A stretch of 64,000 bases of DNA from assembly GCF_046602855.1 (NCBI RefSeq), contig NZ_JBKINJ010000002.1:868001-932000 (forward strand), read 5' to 3'. Source of the stretch: Gracilimonas sp046602855 (lineage in GTDB: Bacteria > Bacteroidota > Rhodothermia > Balneolales > Balneolaceae). Positions 17,057 through 26,176 of this stretch are shown here, piece after piece; position 1 is the stretch's first letter; every line of letters starts with the position of its first letter. The notes beneath the pieces were generated by a model. The model worked only from the letters and a program-made list of their open reading frames with translations. It was not told the origin of the DNA and did not search any database. A program made the translations under genes and the position numbers.

Positions 17057-18514
17057 ATGTCGAATTTGGACAATCTGGATAAAATTGTATCGCTGGCGAA
17101 AGCGCGGGGCTTCATCTTTCAATCATCAGAGATCTATGGCGGACTCAGTGCCGTTTACGATTACGGACCCCTCGGTGTAGAACTAAAACGAAATATCCGT
17201 GATGCCTGGTGGAAGGAGATGACCCGCCGCCACGATAACATTGTTGGCATAGATGCCGCCATCTTCATGCATCCAAAAGTGTGGGAAGCAAGTGGTCACG
17301 TGGGTGGATTCAATGATCCGATGATCGATGACAAGCAATCCAAAAAACGCTATCGTGCGGATATGCTCATTGAGCAGCACATTGAAAAGCTGCGAAAAGA
17401 TGAGAAAAACGAAGAAGCCAATGCCATTCAAGAAAAATTGGACTCCTGTGGTTCACGCAAAAGTCTGACCGAAGACCTATACGAGATCATCATGGAAAAT
17501 GAGATCCGTGCTCCGGAATCCGGCGCTTTCGATTGGACCGAAGTACGCCAGTTCAACCTGATGTTCAAAACCCAGTTTGGGTCGACTTCAACCGAGGAAG
17601 ACGGCGTATATTTACGACCTGAAACCGCCCAGGGAATTTTTGTGAACTACAAGAATGTACTGGACACAGCTCGTGTAACCGTTCCATTTGGGATCGCCCA
17701 AACCGGTAAAGCTTTCCGAAATGAGGTAGTGGCTCGTCAGTTTGTATTTCGTATGCGGGAATTTGAGCAGATGGAAATGCAATACTTTGTGAAGCCGGGA
17801 ACTGATGAAGATGAATACGAAAAATGGCTGGAAAAGAGACTTGAGTGGCATAAAATGATGGGGATCCGAGAAGAGAACTTAAGAACAGCTCCACATCCTG
17901 AGGATAAACTGGCACACTATGCAAGAGCGGCTGCCGATATACAGTACAAATATCCGATTGGCTGGCAGGAAGTGGAAGGTATCCACAATCGAACAGATTT
18001 TGACCTGACTCAGCATGCCGAGTTTTCCGGTAAGAAACTGGATTACTACGATCAGAAAAATCAGGAGCGTTTTGTCCCATATGTGATCGAAACTTCAGTG
18101 GGCCTTGACCGACTTACCCTCATGGTACTTTGTGATGCTTACCGAGAGGAAGAAGTAGATGGCGACACACGCACCGTTTTGAAAATGAATCCAAAGCTGG
18201 CTCCCGTTCAGGTTGGTATTTTCCCGCTCATAAAGAAAGACAAACTGCAAGATCTAGCCCATAAAATTGAGAAAAACCTCCGTGAGGAATTCTCGGTGAT
18301 GTACGATGAATCCGGGTCAATAGGTAAGCGTTACCGTAGATTGGATGAAGCCGGAACGCCATTTTGCGTGACTGTAGACTTCGACGGAGTAGAATCAGAA
18401 GGAGAGGATACGGTGACCATTCGGTACCGCGATGATATGAGTCAGGATCGTGTGCCTGTTTCAAGACTGGCAGATGTGATCCGTGATGGCATGGAAGACT
18501 GGAAGCCGGAGTAA
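17057..18514 (+). CDS. glyS: Glycyl-tRNA synthetase (homodimeric type)
   Basis: 485-residue class II synthetase charging tRNA(Gly), of the alpha2 (eukaryote-like) type rather than the alpha2beta2 E. coli type. It starts with KIVSLAKARGFIFQSSEIYG then GLSAVYDYGPLGVELKRNI. Motif 2 is represented by FGIAQTGKAFRNEV and VFRMREFEQMEMQYF, and motif 3 by YVIETSVGLDRLTLMVL. The C-terminal anticodon-binding domain starts around residue 385 with LAPVQVGIFPLIKKDKLQ. The ATG at 17057 fits the start of the conserved region; an in-frame ATG 30 bases upstream is less likely. It is followed by a good intrinsic terminator, so it is probably monocistronic. Confidence 0.95.
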   Translation: MSNLDNLDKIVSLAKARGFIFQSSEIYGGLSAVYDYGPLGVELKRNIRDAWWKEMTRRHDNIVGIDAAIFMHPKVWEASGHVGGFNDPMIDDKQSKKRYRADMLIEQHIEKLRKDEKNEEANAIQEKLDSCGSRKSLTEDLYEIIMENEIRAPESGAFDWTEVRQFNLMFKTQFGSTSTEEDGVYLRPETAQGIFVNYKNVLDTARVTVPFGIAQTGKAFRNEVVARQFVFRMREFEQMEMQYFVKPGTDEDEYEKWLEKRLEWHKMMGIREENLRTAPHPEDKLAHYARAAADIQYKYPIGWQEVEGIHNRTDFDLTQHAEFSGKKLDYYDQKNQERFVPYVIETSVGLDRLTLMVLCDAYREEEVDGDTRTVLKMNPKLAPVQVGIFPLIKKDKLQDLAHKIEKNLREEFSVMYDESGSIGKRYRRLDEAGTPFCVTVDFDGVESEGEDTVTIRYRDDMSQDRVPVSRLADVIRDGMEDWKPE

Positions 18515-18539
18515 TCTTCTGAGTCCACTAATAATATTT

Positions 18540-18573
18540 AAAGGCAGTCCAACCAAATGGTCTGCCTTTTTTT
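18540..18573 (+). terminator. Intrinsic terminator after glyS
   Basis: AAGGCAG (18541-18547) pairs with CTGCCTT (18562-18568), with further pairing of CC/GG inside, followed by a run of T. It lies 26 bases after the glyS stop. Confidence 0.85.
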
Positions 18574-18639
18574 AGTTTGAATCAACTGTAACCAACCTTA
18601 AGAAAGGATGTCTATTCTTGCTAACTGATTACAGGTCCT

Positions 18640-19428
18640 TCAGGAAAGCTCTTCCAGCAATTCTTTTGCTTTCTCCATATTCCACTCTTGGATCTCATTG
18701 CTGGGAGTTTCCTGCAGTACTTCCTTCAATGTTTGTATTGCTTTCTGCTTTTGACCGGACCGCTCATAGTGACGAGCAAGGTCAAGCTTAAAACGAATGA
18801 CCTTCTCAGGTTTAAGATCTATGGCTTTATTGATGTACTTTACAGCTTTTTCATTGGAGGCTCCATCCGGTAACCCCTCAGAGAAAATTCCTGCTGCAAA
18901 TTCTTGAGCAGAACCCACGTTTGCCACCTCGCTGTGCCATACTCCCAATAAAAGCCATGCCGGAGCATACTCGGGAAGTAATTCCACGGCTTTACTTACA
19001 TGCTTTTTTATGATGTGTGATTTTTCAATACGTGTATCAAGGTTAGAGATATCAGAAATGCGGCCTTGAGCTACTGCGTATACAAAATGTGTATAGCCTT
19101 TATCCGGATATAGTTCTAAGGTCTTTTCAGCATATTCCAACGACTCCTTGTAGTAGTCTTCCTTTTCTGATCCAGATTTCATTCGGAATCCAATACGGGC
19201 ATAGAGCAGTGAAGTATGCCATAAAGCTTCATAATGCTCTGGTTTTTCGTCAAGAACTTTGAGATACGTTTCAAGCGCTTTTTGTTCCTTAGCCTCATCA
19301 AAATAGGTGGCTGCCTGACTAACCAGCGAATCTGTGGCAACATTATCTTGAGCTTTTGCCAGGCCGGTTAAAATCAAGCAGAGCGTGAAGACCAGGAAGA
19401 AATTTCTATTAAATACACGACGACCCAT
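18640..19428 (-). CDS. Secreted TPR-repeat protein
   Basis: 262 residues with a signal peptide (FLVFTLCLILTGLAKAQ) and about five tetratricopeptide-like helical pairs. Examples are ALETYLKVLDEKPEHYEALW, SLEYAEKTLELYPDKGYTHF, AVKYINKAIDLKPEKVIRF and AIQTLKEVLQETPSNEIQEW. TPR proteins scaffold other proteins; no partner is evident here. Predicted to be periplasmic. It is transcribed away from rpmH and converges on glyS. Function unknown. Confidence 0.85.
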   Translation of the reverse strand: MGRRVFNRNFFLVFTLCLILTGLAKAQDNVATDSLVSQAATYFDEAKEQKALETYLKVLDEKPEHYEALWHTSLLYARIGFRMKSGSEKEDYYKESLEYAEKTLELYPDKGYTHFVYAVAQGRISDISNLDTRIEKSHIIKKHVSKAVELLPEYAPAWLLLGVWHSEVANVGSAQEFAAGIFSEGLPDGASNEKAVKYINKAIDLKPEKVIRFKLDLARHYERSGQKQKAIQTLKEVLQETPSNEIQEWNMEKAKELLEELS

Positions 19429-19813
19429 AAAGTATCTATCAATTATTTGCTGTTTTTTAAAATATTAAAATTTGCCATGACAAACAGTTAATACAAAGAA
19501 CTTTAAATGATTTTGAGGAAAGGTTTTCGTGTAATTGAAACTTGTGAAACACAAACGCATAAAACCGCAACAACATCTTCAACTTTGATTTCTACACCAT
19601 CCAACGAGTAGATCAGGGTCCCATTTTTCCATACTTATCTGTGAAGCTCAGTCTCTTGTAAACATGACACAAATATGAAGATAGAACACCGTTTGTAAGG
19701 TATTTTAAAGAATAGGTTATTAGTGTAAATAATAGTTCTGTTTTTTCTGAGATTCTGTTTATATTTAAAGCCTTTTTCGGATAAGAAATTGAACGTATAA
19801 AATATCCAAATTC
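19429..19813. other. Non-coding stretch upstream of rpmH
   Basis: A 385-base interval between divergent genes (the TPR protein and rpmH) that should hold both promoters. I see no credible gene, strong hairpin or DnaA-box cluster in it. The AT-rich last 60 bases before rpmH are the likely promoter region. Confidence 0.5.
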
Positions 19814-19972
19814 ATGAAACGCACGTACCAACCTAGTAATAAGAAGCGTAAGAATAAGCATGGTTTCCGCGAACGTATGTCCAGTAAGAATGGGCGAAGA
19901 ACCATTGCGAGCAGACGCAAAAAAGGACGTCACAAGCTGACAGTAAGTGATGAGAGAAAAGGAGCCAAGTAG
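19814..19972 (+). CDS. rpmH: 50S ribosomal protein L34
   Basis: 52-residue basic protein of the large ribosomal subunit. It begins MKRTYQPSNKKRKNKHGFRE, then RMSSKNGRRTIASRRKKGRH, with the L34 signature K-R-T-(Y/F)-Q-P-S and R..R-R-.-K-G-R. It has a slightly extended C-terminus (KLTVSDERKGAK) compared with the typical 44-47 residues. The 3' end overlaps the start of rnpA by about 23 bases in another frame, so the two are coupled. The rpmH-rnpA-yidC order is widely conserved and often found near the replication origin. Confidence 0.96.
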   Translation: MKRTYQPSNKKRKNKHGFRERMSSKNGRRTIASRRKKGRHKLTVSDERKGAK

Positions 19973-20381
19973 GGCCACATATTCTTCTGATCACAGATTT
20001 ACTCTGCCTAAATCTCAAATTCTAAGTGGCAGGCGAAATTTTGAGGAACTCTTCAACGGTTCCTCATTCATCTCTAAACCGGCGGTGAACATTCGCTATT
20101 CAGTCACACGCGGCAACGGCAACCAGTACTATGTCGGATTTATAGCCCCTAAAAAGATCGGTAATGCGGTAGAACGAAATAGAGCAAAACGTTTTATGAG
20201 AGAAGCTTACCGACTTAATCAACACATCATTACAGAATTGCCTCAGTTAGCTGACATAAAACTTAAGTTCGCTTTTCTGGCTCGTCGCGCTGACCTCACC
20301 TTTGAGACTGTTCAAAAGGATGTAGTTTCCGGAATGGAAAAACTGCGTGAACGGATCTTGTCAAACCACTCAACTTTCTAA
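19950..20381 (+). CDS. rnpA: Ribonuclease P protein component
   Basis: About 143-residue basic protein that helps RNase P RNA bind precursor tRNA. The recognisable core is FTLPKSQILSGRRNFEELF, YYVGFIAPKKIGNAVERNRA and KRFMREAYRLN, which carries the RNR signature. The ATG at 19950 lies inside the 3' end of rpmH; a GTG three bases earlier is the alternative. This nested start recalls the overlapping rpmH/rnpA genes described in Thermus, though the overlap here is short. yidC follows after 11 bases. Confidence 0.93.
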   Translation: MREKEPSRATYSSDHRFTLPKSQILSGRRNFEELFNGSSFISKPAVNIRYSVTRGNGNQYYVGFIAPKKIGNAVERNRAKRFMREAYRLNQHIITELPQLADIKLKFAFLARRADLTFETVQKDVVSGMEKLRERILSNHSTF

Positions 20382-20392
20382 ACCCTATACTT

Positions 20393-22210
20393 TTGGATAA
20401 GAATACAGTAACCGGATTTGTTTTAATATTTCTACTCATGTTGGGATGGTTTTATTTTACCATGCCTTCTGAGGAAGAGTTAGCACAACAAAGAAGAGAT
20501 CGAGTTATTCAAGACAGCTTGGCTCTGGTTGAGCAAAACATAGAGGATAGCCTAGATGGAGCTGGTGGCGTACAGAATCAAGAGACTCAAACACGTCCGG
20601 AGCCGGCAATTAGTGAAGATGTTGATGAGCCCGCACCGGTTCAGGGGTTGTTTTCAACAGGGCAGGTTTCTGAAGAAACTGAGATTGAGGTCAAGACACC
20701 TCTATATACTGCTACCTTTACTAACAGAGGTGCCGGTCCGAATTCTTTTTTATTAAATGAATATGATACGTGGGATGGTCGTCCGGTTCAACTAATAGCT
20801 GACACCACGCAATCAGCCTATAATATTGGGTTTCTGTCAACTGAGAACTACAACGTTGAGACTCAGAATCTGCTTTTCAAACAGGTTACATCAGGTAGAT
20901 CTATAAACATTAGACAAGGGGAACAGCGTGAGATCCGGTATGAAATGGATCTTGGTGAAGGTCGAAAAGTGGTGCTTACCTATCTGCTGAATGGTAACAC
21001 ATATGAAGTGGATGTAGATGTGCAGTTTATTGGTTTAACAGATTACGTTATTGGCCGAAGCATTGACTTTGGCTGGACATCCCCATTGAGATTTACAGAA
21101 AAAGATCATACTCAAGATGCACTTGCAACTTCAGCATATACCTACGCAGGTGGTGAGTTGGAACAGTTTAAACTAGATGAGCCCGGAAGGGAAGAATCTA
21201 CGATCAATGGCAATATCGATTGGGTAGCTACAAAAACGAAATTTTTTACTCAACTTATTAAGCCACTTACTCCAACCGATGCTGCATTAATGACAGCAGA
21301 AGTGACAGGCGAAGCTGATAATCAAAATACTGAACACAGATATACTTCATCCATTCGCTCCGATCTCGATCAGGAGGGTACTGCATCATACCGCTTGTAT
21401 GTCGGACCAATGAAATACCGTGAAATTGTAGAGGTTGATGAACATGCCTATGATATGGTTGATGTGGGATGGAGCTGGCTGAGATGGTTCTCTGATCCCT
21501 TTGTGCGCTGGTTGGTTATTCCATTTTTCGAATTTATGTCAGGATTCACCTCCAACTTTGGAGTGATCATCATTGTTTTTGCTTCGCTCGTTAAGCTTGT
21601 GCTATCTCCGCTTACATATAAGAGTTACAAGAGTATGGGAGCCATGAGTGAGTTGCAACCGCAGATGAAGGAGATACAGGAGAAGTACAAAGATAATCCT
21701 CAGAAGCAGCAAAAGGCTACGATGGATCTGTATCGTAAGAATAAGGTGAATCCACTAGGCGGGTGTTTGCCTAACCTGCTTCAGTTTCCGATCCTGATCA
21801 CGCTTTGGAGATATTTCCAGAATTCTATTCTGATTCGTCAGGAAGAATTTCTATGGGCGGCTGACTTATCAGCACCCGATTACATTCTAAGTTTGCCGTT
21901 TAGTATTCCTTTTTTGGGCGAAGAGATAGCCGGATTCGTATTGCTTATGACAGCGGCTATGATGGTTCAAAGTAAACTTACCGGTGGTATGAGCGGCGGT
22001 GCGGGAGGCGCAAGTCCAATGGCCGGCCAGATGAAGATGCTTCAGTATATATTCCCGGTCATGCTATTATTTATATTTAATAACTTTGCAGCCGGACTGA
22101 GTCTGTACTATCTGATCTTTAATGTGCTATCGATTATTCAGCAGGTTCTGATCAAAAGAAAACTTCACGGTGATAAGGAAGGAGATACAGGAGAAGTTGC
22201 TAAAGCCTGA
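20393..22210 (+). CDS. yidC: Membrane protein insertase YidC
   Basis: 605 residues. It inserts and folds inner-membrane proteins alone or with Sec. The first membrane helix is TVTGFVLIFLLMLGWFYFTM, followed by an acidic linker and a large periplasmic beta domain (roughly residues 90-345). The conserved five-helix core follows with FGVIIIVFASLVKLVLSPLT, the cytoplasmic hairpin (MSELQPQMKEIQEKYKDNPQ) and NPLGGCLPNLLQFPILITLW, and a positively charged tail. The start codon is TTG (20393): DKNTV directly after it matches the normal YidC N-terminus. It lies 11 bases from rnpA. The usual yidD gene is absent between them. Confidence 0.96.
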   Translation: MDKNTVTGFVLIFLLMLGWFYFTMPSEEELAQQRRDRVIQDSLALVEQNIEDSLDGAGGVQNQETQTRPEPAISEDVDEPAPVQGLFSTGQVSEETEIEVKTPLYTATFTNRGAGPNSFLLNEYDTWDGRPVQLIADTTQSAYNIGFLSTENYNVETQNLLFKQVTSGRSINIRQGEQREIRYEMDLGEGRKVVLTYLLNGNTYEVDVDVQFIGLTDYVIGRSIDFGWTSPLRFTEKDHTQDALATSAYTYAGGELEQFKLDEPGREESTINGNIDWVATKTKFFTQLIKPLTPTDAALMTAEVTGEADNQNTEHRYTSSIRSDLDQEGTASYRLYVGPMKYREIVEVDEHAYDMVDVGWSWLRWFSDPFVRWLVIPFFEFMSGFTSNFGVIIIVFASLVKLVLSPLTYKSYKSMGAMSELQPQMKEIQEKYKDNPQKQQKATMDLYRKNKVNPLGGCLPNLLQFPILITLWRYFQNSILIRQEEFLWAADLSAPDYILSLPFSIPFLGEEIAGFVLLMTAAMMVQSKLTGGMSGGAGGASPMAGQMKMLQYIFPVMLLFIFNNFAAGLSLYYLIFNVLSIIQQVLIKRKLHGDKEGDTGEVAKA

Positions 22211-22314
22211 CAGATACTGTGAATAAGTAGATCAGAGAATGAGGAAGTTCTTATTACTTAATTCTATATTTACTTATCTGTTTTTTTCTAAAATCTCAAA
22301 ATCATCCATAATCA

Positions 22315-23220
22315 TTGCTCAGTAAAGCTCTTGGTAATTATCCTGAATATCGATTTCAAAATGGGCAGAAGCGCCTTTGGAATCCTATTGAGAAAAAAAC
22401 ATTCGCAGATCTTCCGGAAGAAAGAGTTCGCTTAGCCTTAGTGGAGTATCTGACCGGTGATCTTGGGTTTTCATCTTCCCGCATTTCTTTTGAAAGTCCT
22501 GTTAAGTCACAGTCTGATAAAACCCAATCAAGAACGGACCTTATTTACTACAACAAGGATTTTAAGCCTGAGCTACTGATCGAATGCAAAGCACCAAGTG
22601 TAAAACTCACGGAAAATGCTTCCATTCAGATCGCACGGTATAATGAGAAAATAAACGCCCGTTATCTGTTGATAAGTAATGGTTTGGTGGATCACTGGTT
22701 TAAAAATGATTCAGATGGTGTGAAATCATTGGCATGGCTGCCGGATACGTATGAACAGAAAAAACTTAGATCCAGAGATACTCAGTACTGGGAGTTGAGG
22801 GGGTTCATTGGTAAGGGAACAGACCAGGGCACAAAAGAAGTACTGAGAAAATTCAATATGTATTTATTCGGTGATCCGGTTCAGCCCATTAAATATCTGG
22901 ACTTTGATGGCTTTCCTGACACCTATGCACTGAAACATTTCTATAGGATCTTCGGGATCGACAAACAAACAAAACTGGGTATCAATATTGCCGCTAATTC
23001 CGAAGGAAATACCAGATTCAATGTGATTCTGAATGTAAAAGGGTTGAACGTTGCTTTTGCCACAGCGGAAGTTGGAATGATGAAATTTACTGAAGGTGTG
23101 GTTCATTCAGGAAAAGGAGAGAAAACGATCGACCTGAATGAGACCATTGACTTGAAAAGAGATATCCTTTTAAAAGATCGGGCCGTCGATCTTGGTAAAT
23201 TGCTGAACACCTATTCTTAA
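22315..23220 (+). CDS. Orphan HsdR-N-domain (PD-(D/E)XK nuclease-like) protein
   Basis: 301 residues with a TTG start. Residues 1-145 resemble the N-terminal nuclease domain of type I restriction HsdR: ERVRLALVEYLTGDLGF, then SRTDLIYYNKDFKPELLIEC and KAPSVKL. These supply the Asp and the E-x-K of a PD-(D/E)XK site, followed by a Q-x-x-x-Y helix (QIARYNEKINARYLLISNG). The C-terminal 150 residues match no domain I recognise. There is no helicase part and no hsdM or hsdS nearby, so it is not a restriction system as it stands. Lone HsdR-N proteins are common in Bacteroidota and uncharacterised. Confidence 0.8.
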   Translation: MLSKALGNYPEYRFQNGQKRLWNPIEKKTFADLPEERVRLALVEYLTGDLGFSSSRISFESPVKSQSDKTQSRTDLIYYNKDFKPELLIECKAPSVKLTENASIQIARYNEKINARYLLISNGLVDHWFKNDSDGVKSLAWLPDTYEQKKLRSRDTQYWELRGFIGKGTDQGTKEVLRKFNMYLFGDPVQPIKYLDFDGFPDTYALKHFYRIFGIDKQTKLGINIAANSEGNTRFNVILNVKGLNVAFATAEVGMMKFTEGVVHSGKGEKTIDLNETIDLKRDILLKDRAVDLGKLLNTYS

Positions 23221-23302
23221 GCCGGTAGTCGATATTAGTCGGCTATTTCATTATTCTGTTAGGGTATAAATGACCATCAAAATTTAACAAGAAGACAATC
23301 GT

Positions 23303-24640
23303 ATGATGCATCAGAATCACCGTGTAAAACTATTTTCTTTATTCGATGACGGACAGAAGGGAGCCGTTTTCATTCAGGGTTCAGAGATCCTTTATAGAGA
23401 TGAGACCGATTATGAATACCCGTTTCGGCAGGAGTCTAATTTTTGGTATCTGACAGGTGTAAATGAACCTGAATGCGCCTTGATTCTGGATCTTAAGACC
23501 GAAGAATACCACCTCTTTGTTCCGAAAAGGGATGCGCAATATGCAGTTTGGCATGGGTATGTGAAATCACAGGAAGCATGGAGGGAAAAGTATAACCCTG
23601 ATCATATCCACTATACAAATGAGATCCTTACGGTGATGAATAAGATCAAACCGGACAAGGTATATTGCCTGAATGATATTGATGCTGAACTTATCGAAGA
23701 TCTGGACCGGGGCTTCGAAGCAGATATCGAGACCCTTCAGGATGCTCTTACCTATTGTAGGGTCATCAAGACCGATGAAGAAATTGAATACATGCGAAAA
23801 GCGGCAGCGGTCAATAATTTAGCTCACACTGAGGTGATGAAGGCGATCAAACCGGGAATGTATGAGTACGAATTGAAGGCGTTGTTTACAAAGATACAAT
23901 ATGAAAATGGTCTGCAGCAGGATGCCTATAACGGGATTTTTGCGGGTGGCAAGAACAGCGCGATCCTTCATTATGTTGAAAATAACAGTAAGATCAATGA
24001 TGGTGATCTTTTTCTCTTAGATGCCGGACATGAATACGAAGGCTATGCTTCCGACATCACTCGAACTTATCCTGTAAATGGGAAATTTACGTCTCTTCAA
24101 GCCGGTGTTTATGATGCGGTTTTGAACGCACTCAACTCATCTATAGATCAGGTCAAAATGGGTGTGAAGATGGAAGACCTGCACCTGCATGCAGCCAGAA
24201 CGATCATGGAAGGGCTGAAGGAAGCCGGAATAGTTAAGGGCTCTGTTGATGACATGATGGAAAACGATATTTTTGCTCTTTTCTTTCCGCATGGATTGGG
24301 TCACTTCCTTGGATTGGATACGCATGATGTGGGCGGATATCCAAAAGGAGTGGAGCGTATAGATCGACCCGGAATCAAATTCTTGCGCGTTCGCAGAGAT
24401 CTTCAGCCCGGAATGGTTGTAACCATTGAACCAGGAGCCTATTTTGTGCCTGCTCTGATTATCCCGGCTTTGGAGGATGAAACTCAGTCACAGTTCCTGA
24501 ATGCCGAAAAGCTGACCAAGATGTACGAGTTTGGCGGAATCAGAATTGAGGATAACCTTGTTGTTACCGAAGATGGATATGAGAATCTGACAGATGTACC
24601 TAAAGAGAGATCTGAGATCGAGAAACTTATTAACAGATAA
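23303..24640 (+). CDS. pepP: Xaa-Pro aminopeptidase (M24B)
   Basis: 445 residues. It removes an N-terminal residue from peptides with proline in position 2. The N-terminal domain has YPFRQESNFWYLTGVNEPEC as in PepP. The C-terminal pita-bread fold shows the dinuclear metal site: LLDAGHEYEGYASDITRTYP (two Asp), FFPHGLGHFLGLDTHDVG (His), VTIEPGAYF (Glu) and GGIRIEDNLVV (Glu). Likely cytoplasmic, with no signal peptide. A 13-base perfect hairpin overlaps the stop codon. Confidence 0.94.
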   Translation: MMHQNHRVKLFSLFDDGQKGAVFIQGSEILYRDETDYEYPFRQESNFWYLTGVNEPECALILDLKTEEYHLFVPKRDAQYAVWHGYVKSQEAWREKYNPDHIHYTNEILTVMNKIKPDKVYCLNDIDAELIEDLDRGFEADIETLQDALTYCRVIKTDEEIEYMRKAAAVNNLAHTEVMKAIKPGMYEYELKALFTKIQYENGLQQDAYNGIFAGGKNSAILHYVENNSKINDGDLFLLDAGHEYEGYASDITRTYPVNGKFTSLQAGVYDAVLNALNSSIDQVKMGVKMEDLHLHAARTIMEGLKEAGIVKGSVDDMMENDIFALFFPHGLGHFLGLDTHDVGGYPKGVERIDRPGIKFLRVRRDLQPGMVVTIEPGAYFVPALIIPALEDETQSQFLNAEKLTKMYEFGGIRIEDNLVVTEDGYENLTDVPKERSEIEKLINR

Positions 24641-24662
24641 AGTTAAGTTCTTTATCTGTTAA
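24630..24662 (+). terminator. Hairpin spanning the pepP stop codon
   Basis: TTAACAGATAAAG (24630-24642) and CTTTATCTGTTAA (24650-24662) form a perfect 13-base stem with a 7-base loop. The pepP TAA is inside the left arm. No T-run follows, so it may protect the mRNA 3' end or weakly terminate rather than act as a standard terminator. Confidence 0.45.
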
Positions 24663-24898
24663 TACAGGCTTAAAGTAAATGTAAAATGCAGGAAATTGCT
24701 GCCTTTGATGAACTGTTGGTATGGAAGGTATCAAGAAAATTGAGGTAACGAATCCCACGAATTGTATGGAACCGTCTAAAGAAGAAGCAATAAGGTCAAT
24801 CAATACCTTAGTTATCTTAGTAAGATTAAGATCAATTACTGTAAGGAACTGATATCAAATACACAACTTACGAATCAACAAATAACGAATAATTAAAG

Positions 24899-26149
24899 TT
24901 GGCAAGAAAGAAGTTTGACATACCGGAGATGTATCGGTCACCCATCATTCGGAAGGTGAAGGATGCGACAAAGATAATTGACCCCATGAAGAAAGATATG
25001 GAACCAACTGTTCTTGATTTCGGTCCGGTTCAGTTTTTGATCCCTCGCTTCTTCGGTTTTTGTTACGGAGTCGAAAATGCCATTGATATTGCATATCGGA
25101 CAGTAGCTGAAAATCCGGATAGAAACATTTACTTACTGAGTGAAATGATCCATAATCCTACGGTGAATGAGGATTTGCAGAAAAAAGGCGTAAAGTTTCT
25201 TTTTGATACAGATGGAACCGAACGTATTCCTATCTCATCCCTGAATTCAGAGGATATTGTGATCGTACCAGCATTCGGAACTACTTTGGATATTCAGGCT
25301 CAGCTAAAGGAAGTTGGGATAGATCCCTATCAATATGACACTACCTGTCCCTTTGTAGAAAAAGTGTGGAAGCGTGGAAAACAGTTGGGTAAAAAAAATT
25401 ACAGTTTAGTGGTTCACGGAAAACACCAGCATGAGGAGACCCGAGCCACATTTTCCCACAGTGCAGAGCATTCTCCGGTAGTTGTGGTTTTGAATTCTGA
25501 GGAGGCTCGCACCCTGGCGGATATCATTACTGGGGAGCGGCCCGCATCGGATTTCGAAAAATACTTCGGTCATAAGTCTACCAAAGGTTTTGATCCATTG
25601 ACAGATATGGAGCGATTTGGTGTGATCAATCAAACCACTATGCTGGCAACCGAAACACAGGAAGTAATGGAAATTCTGCGCGATGCGACCATCAAGAGAT
25701 TTGGTGAAGCCAATATACTCGATCACTTTGCGGACACGTCAGACACCCTTTGCTACGCTACCAACGAGAATCAATCAGCTACTCTCGTACTTGCAGAGAC
25801 CAATGCCGATCTGTCGATCGTAGTGGGTGGCTATAATTCTTCCAATACCATGCATTTGGTAGAGATACTCGAGCACAAATTCCCAACCTATCACGTGAGA
25901 GATAAAGGTGAGCTTTCTGAAAATAAGGTTCTGCATTTCGATCAATGGGCCAAAGAACTGAAACAGACAAAAGACTGGCTTCCAGAAAAAGACAGGCCGG
26001 TTAAAATTGCACTGACTTCCGGTGCTTCCTGCCCGGATATTTTAGTGGATGAAGTTCTTCTGCAGATTCTGGAATACTTTGAAGGAACCAAAGAGCTGGA
26101 TAAAGTCATCGCACCATTTGAGGAAAAGCTGGAACAGGAAGAAGCTTAA
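24899..26149 (+). CDS. ispH: 4-hydroxy-3-methylbut-2-enyl diphosphate reductase
   Basis: 416 residues with a TTG start. IspH is the last enzyme of the MEP isoprenoid pathway, a [4Fe-4S] reductase making IPP and DMAPP. The three cluster Cys are visible: GFCYGVENAI (Cys55), DTTCPFVEKVW (Cys150) and SGASCPDILVDEV near residue 373. Conserved SEMIHNPTVN, HGKHQHEETRATF and INQTTMLATETQEV segments surround the active site. It is about 100 residues longer than E. coli IspH, with an N-terminal extension before FGFCYGVENAI and added segments such as SDFEKYFGHKSTKGF. Long IspH forms occur in the Bacteroidota/Chlorobiota group. Confidence 0.93.
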   Translation: MARKKFDIPEMYRSPIIRKVKDATKIIDPMKKDMEPTVLDFGPVQFLIPRFFGFCYGVENAIDIAYRTVAENPDRNIYLLSEMIHNPTVNEDLQKKGVKFLFDTDGTERIPISSLNSEDIVIVPAFGTTLDIQAQLKEVGIDPYQYDTTCPFVEKVWKRGKQLGKKNYSLVVHGKHQHEETRATFSHSAEHSPVVVVLNSEEARTLADIITGERPASDFEKYFGHKSTKGFDPLTDMERFGVINQTTMLATETQEVMEILRDATIKRFGEANILDHFADTSDTLCYATNENQSATLVLAETNADLSIVVGGYNSSNTMHLVEILEHKFPTYHVRDKGELSENKVLHFDQWAKELKQTKDWLPEKDRPVKIALTSGASCPDILVDEVLLQILEYFEGTKELDKVIAPFEEKLEQEEA

Positions 26150-26176
26150 TGTTTTGAAACTGGTAATCGTTATTTG

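Noticed and set aside
17565..18080. A long reading frame antisense to glyS
   Set aside because: It is a shadow of the glyS frame with a proline/serine/leucine-rich, patternless translation.
19503..19700. A broken minus-strand reading frame (KYGKMG.../TLIYSLDGVEIKVEDV) upstream of rpmH
   Set aside because: The pieces are in different frames with a stop between them, and resemblance to any family was too weak to name a pseudogene.
24686..24896. A possible relic of a four-helix-bundle (23S rRNA intervening-sequence) protein between pepP and ispH
   Set aside because: One frame reads FDELLVWKVSRKLR and another NYCKELIS, which vaguely recall that family, but the frames are broken and short, so I could not support it.
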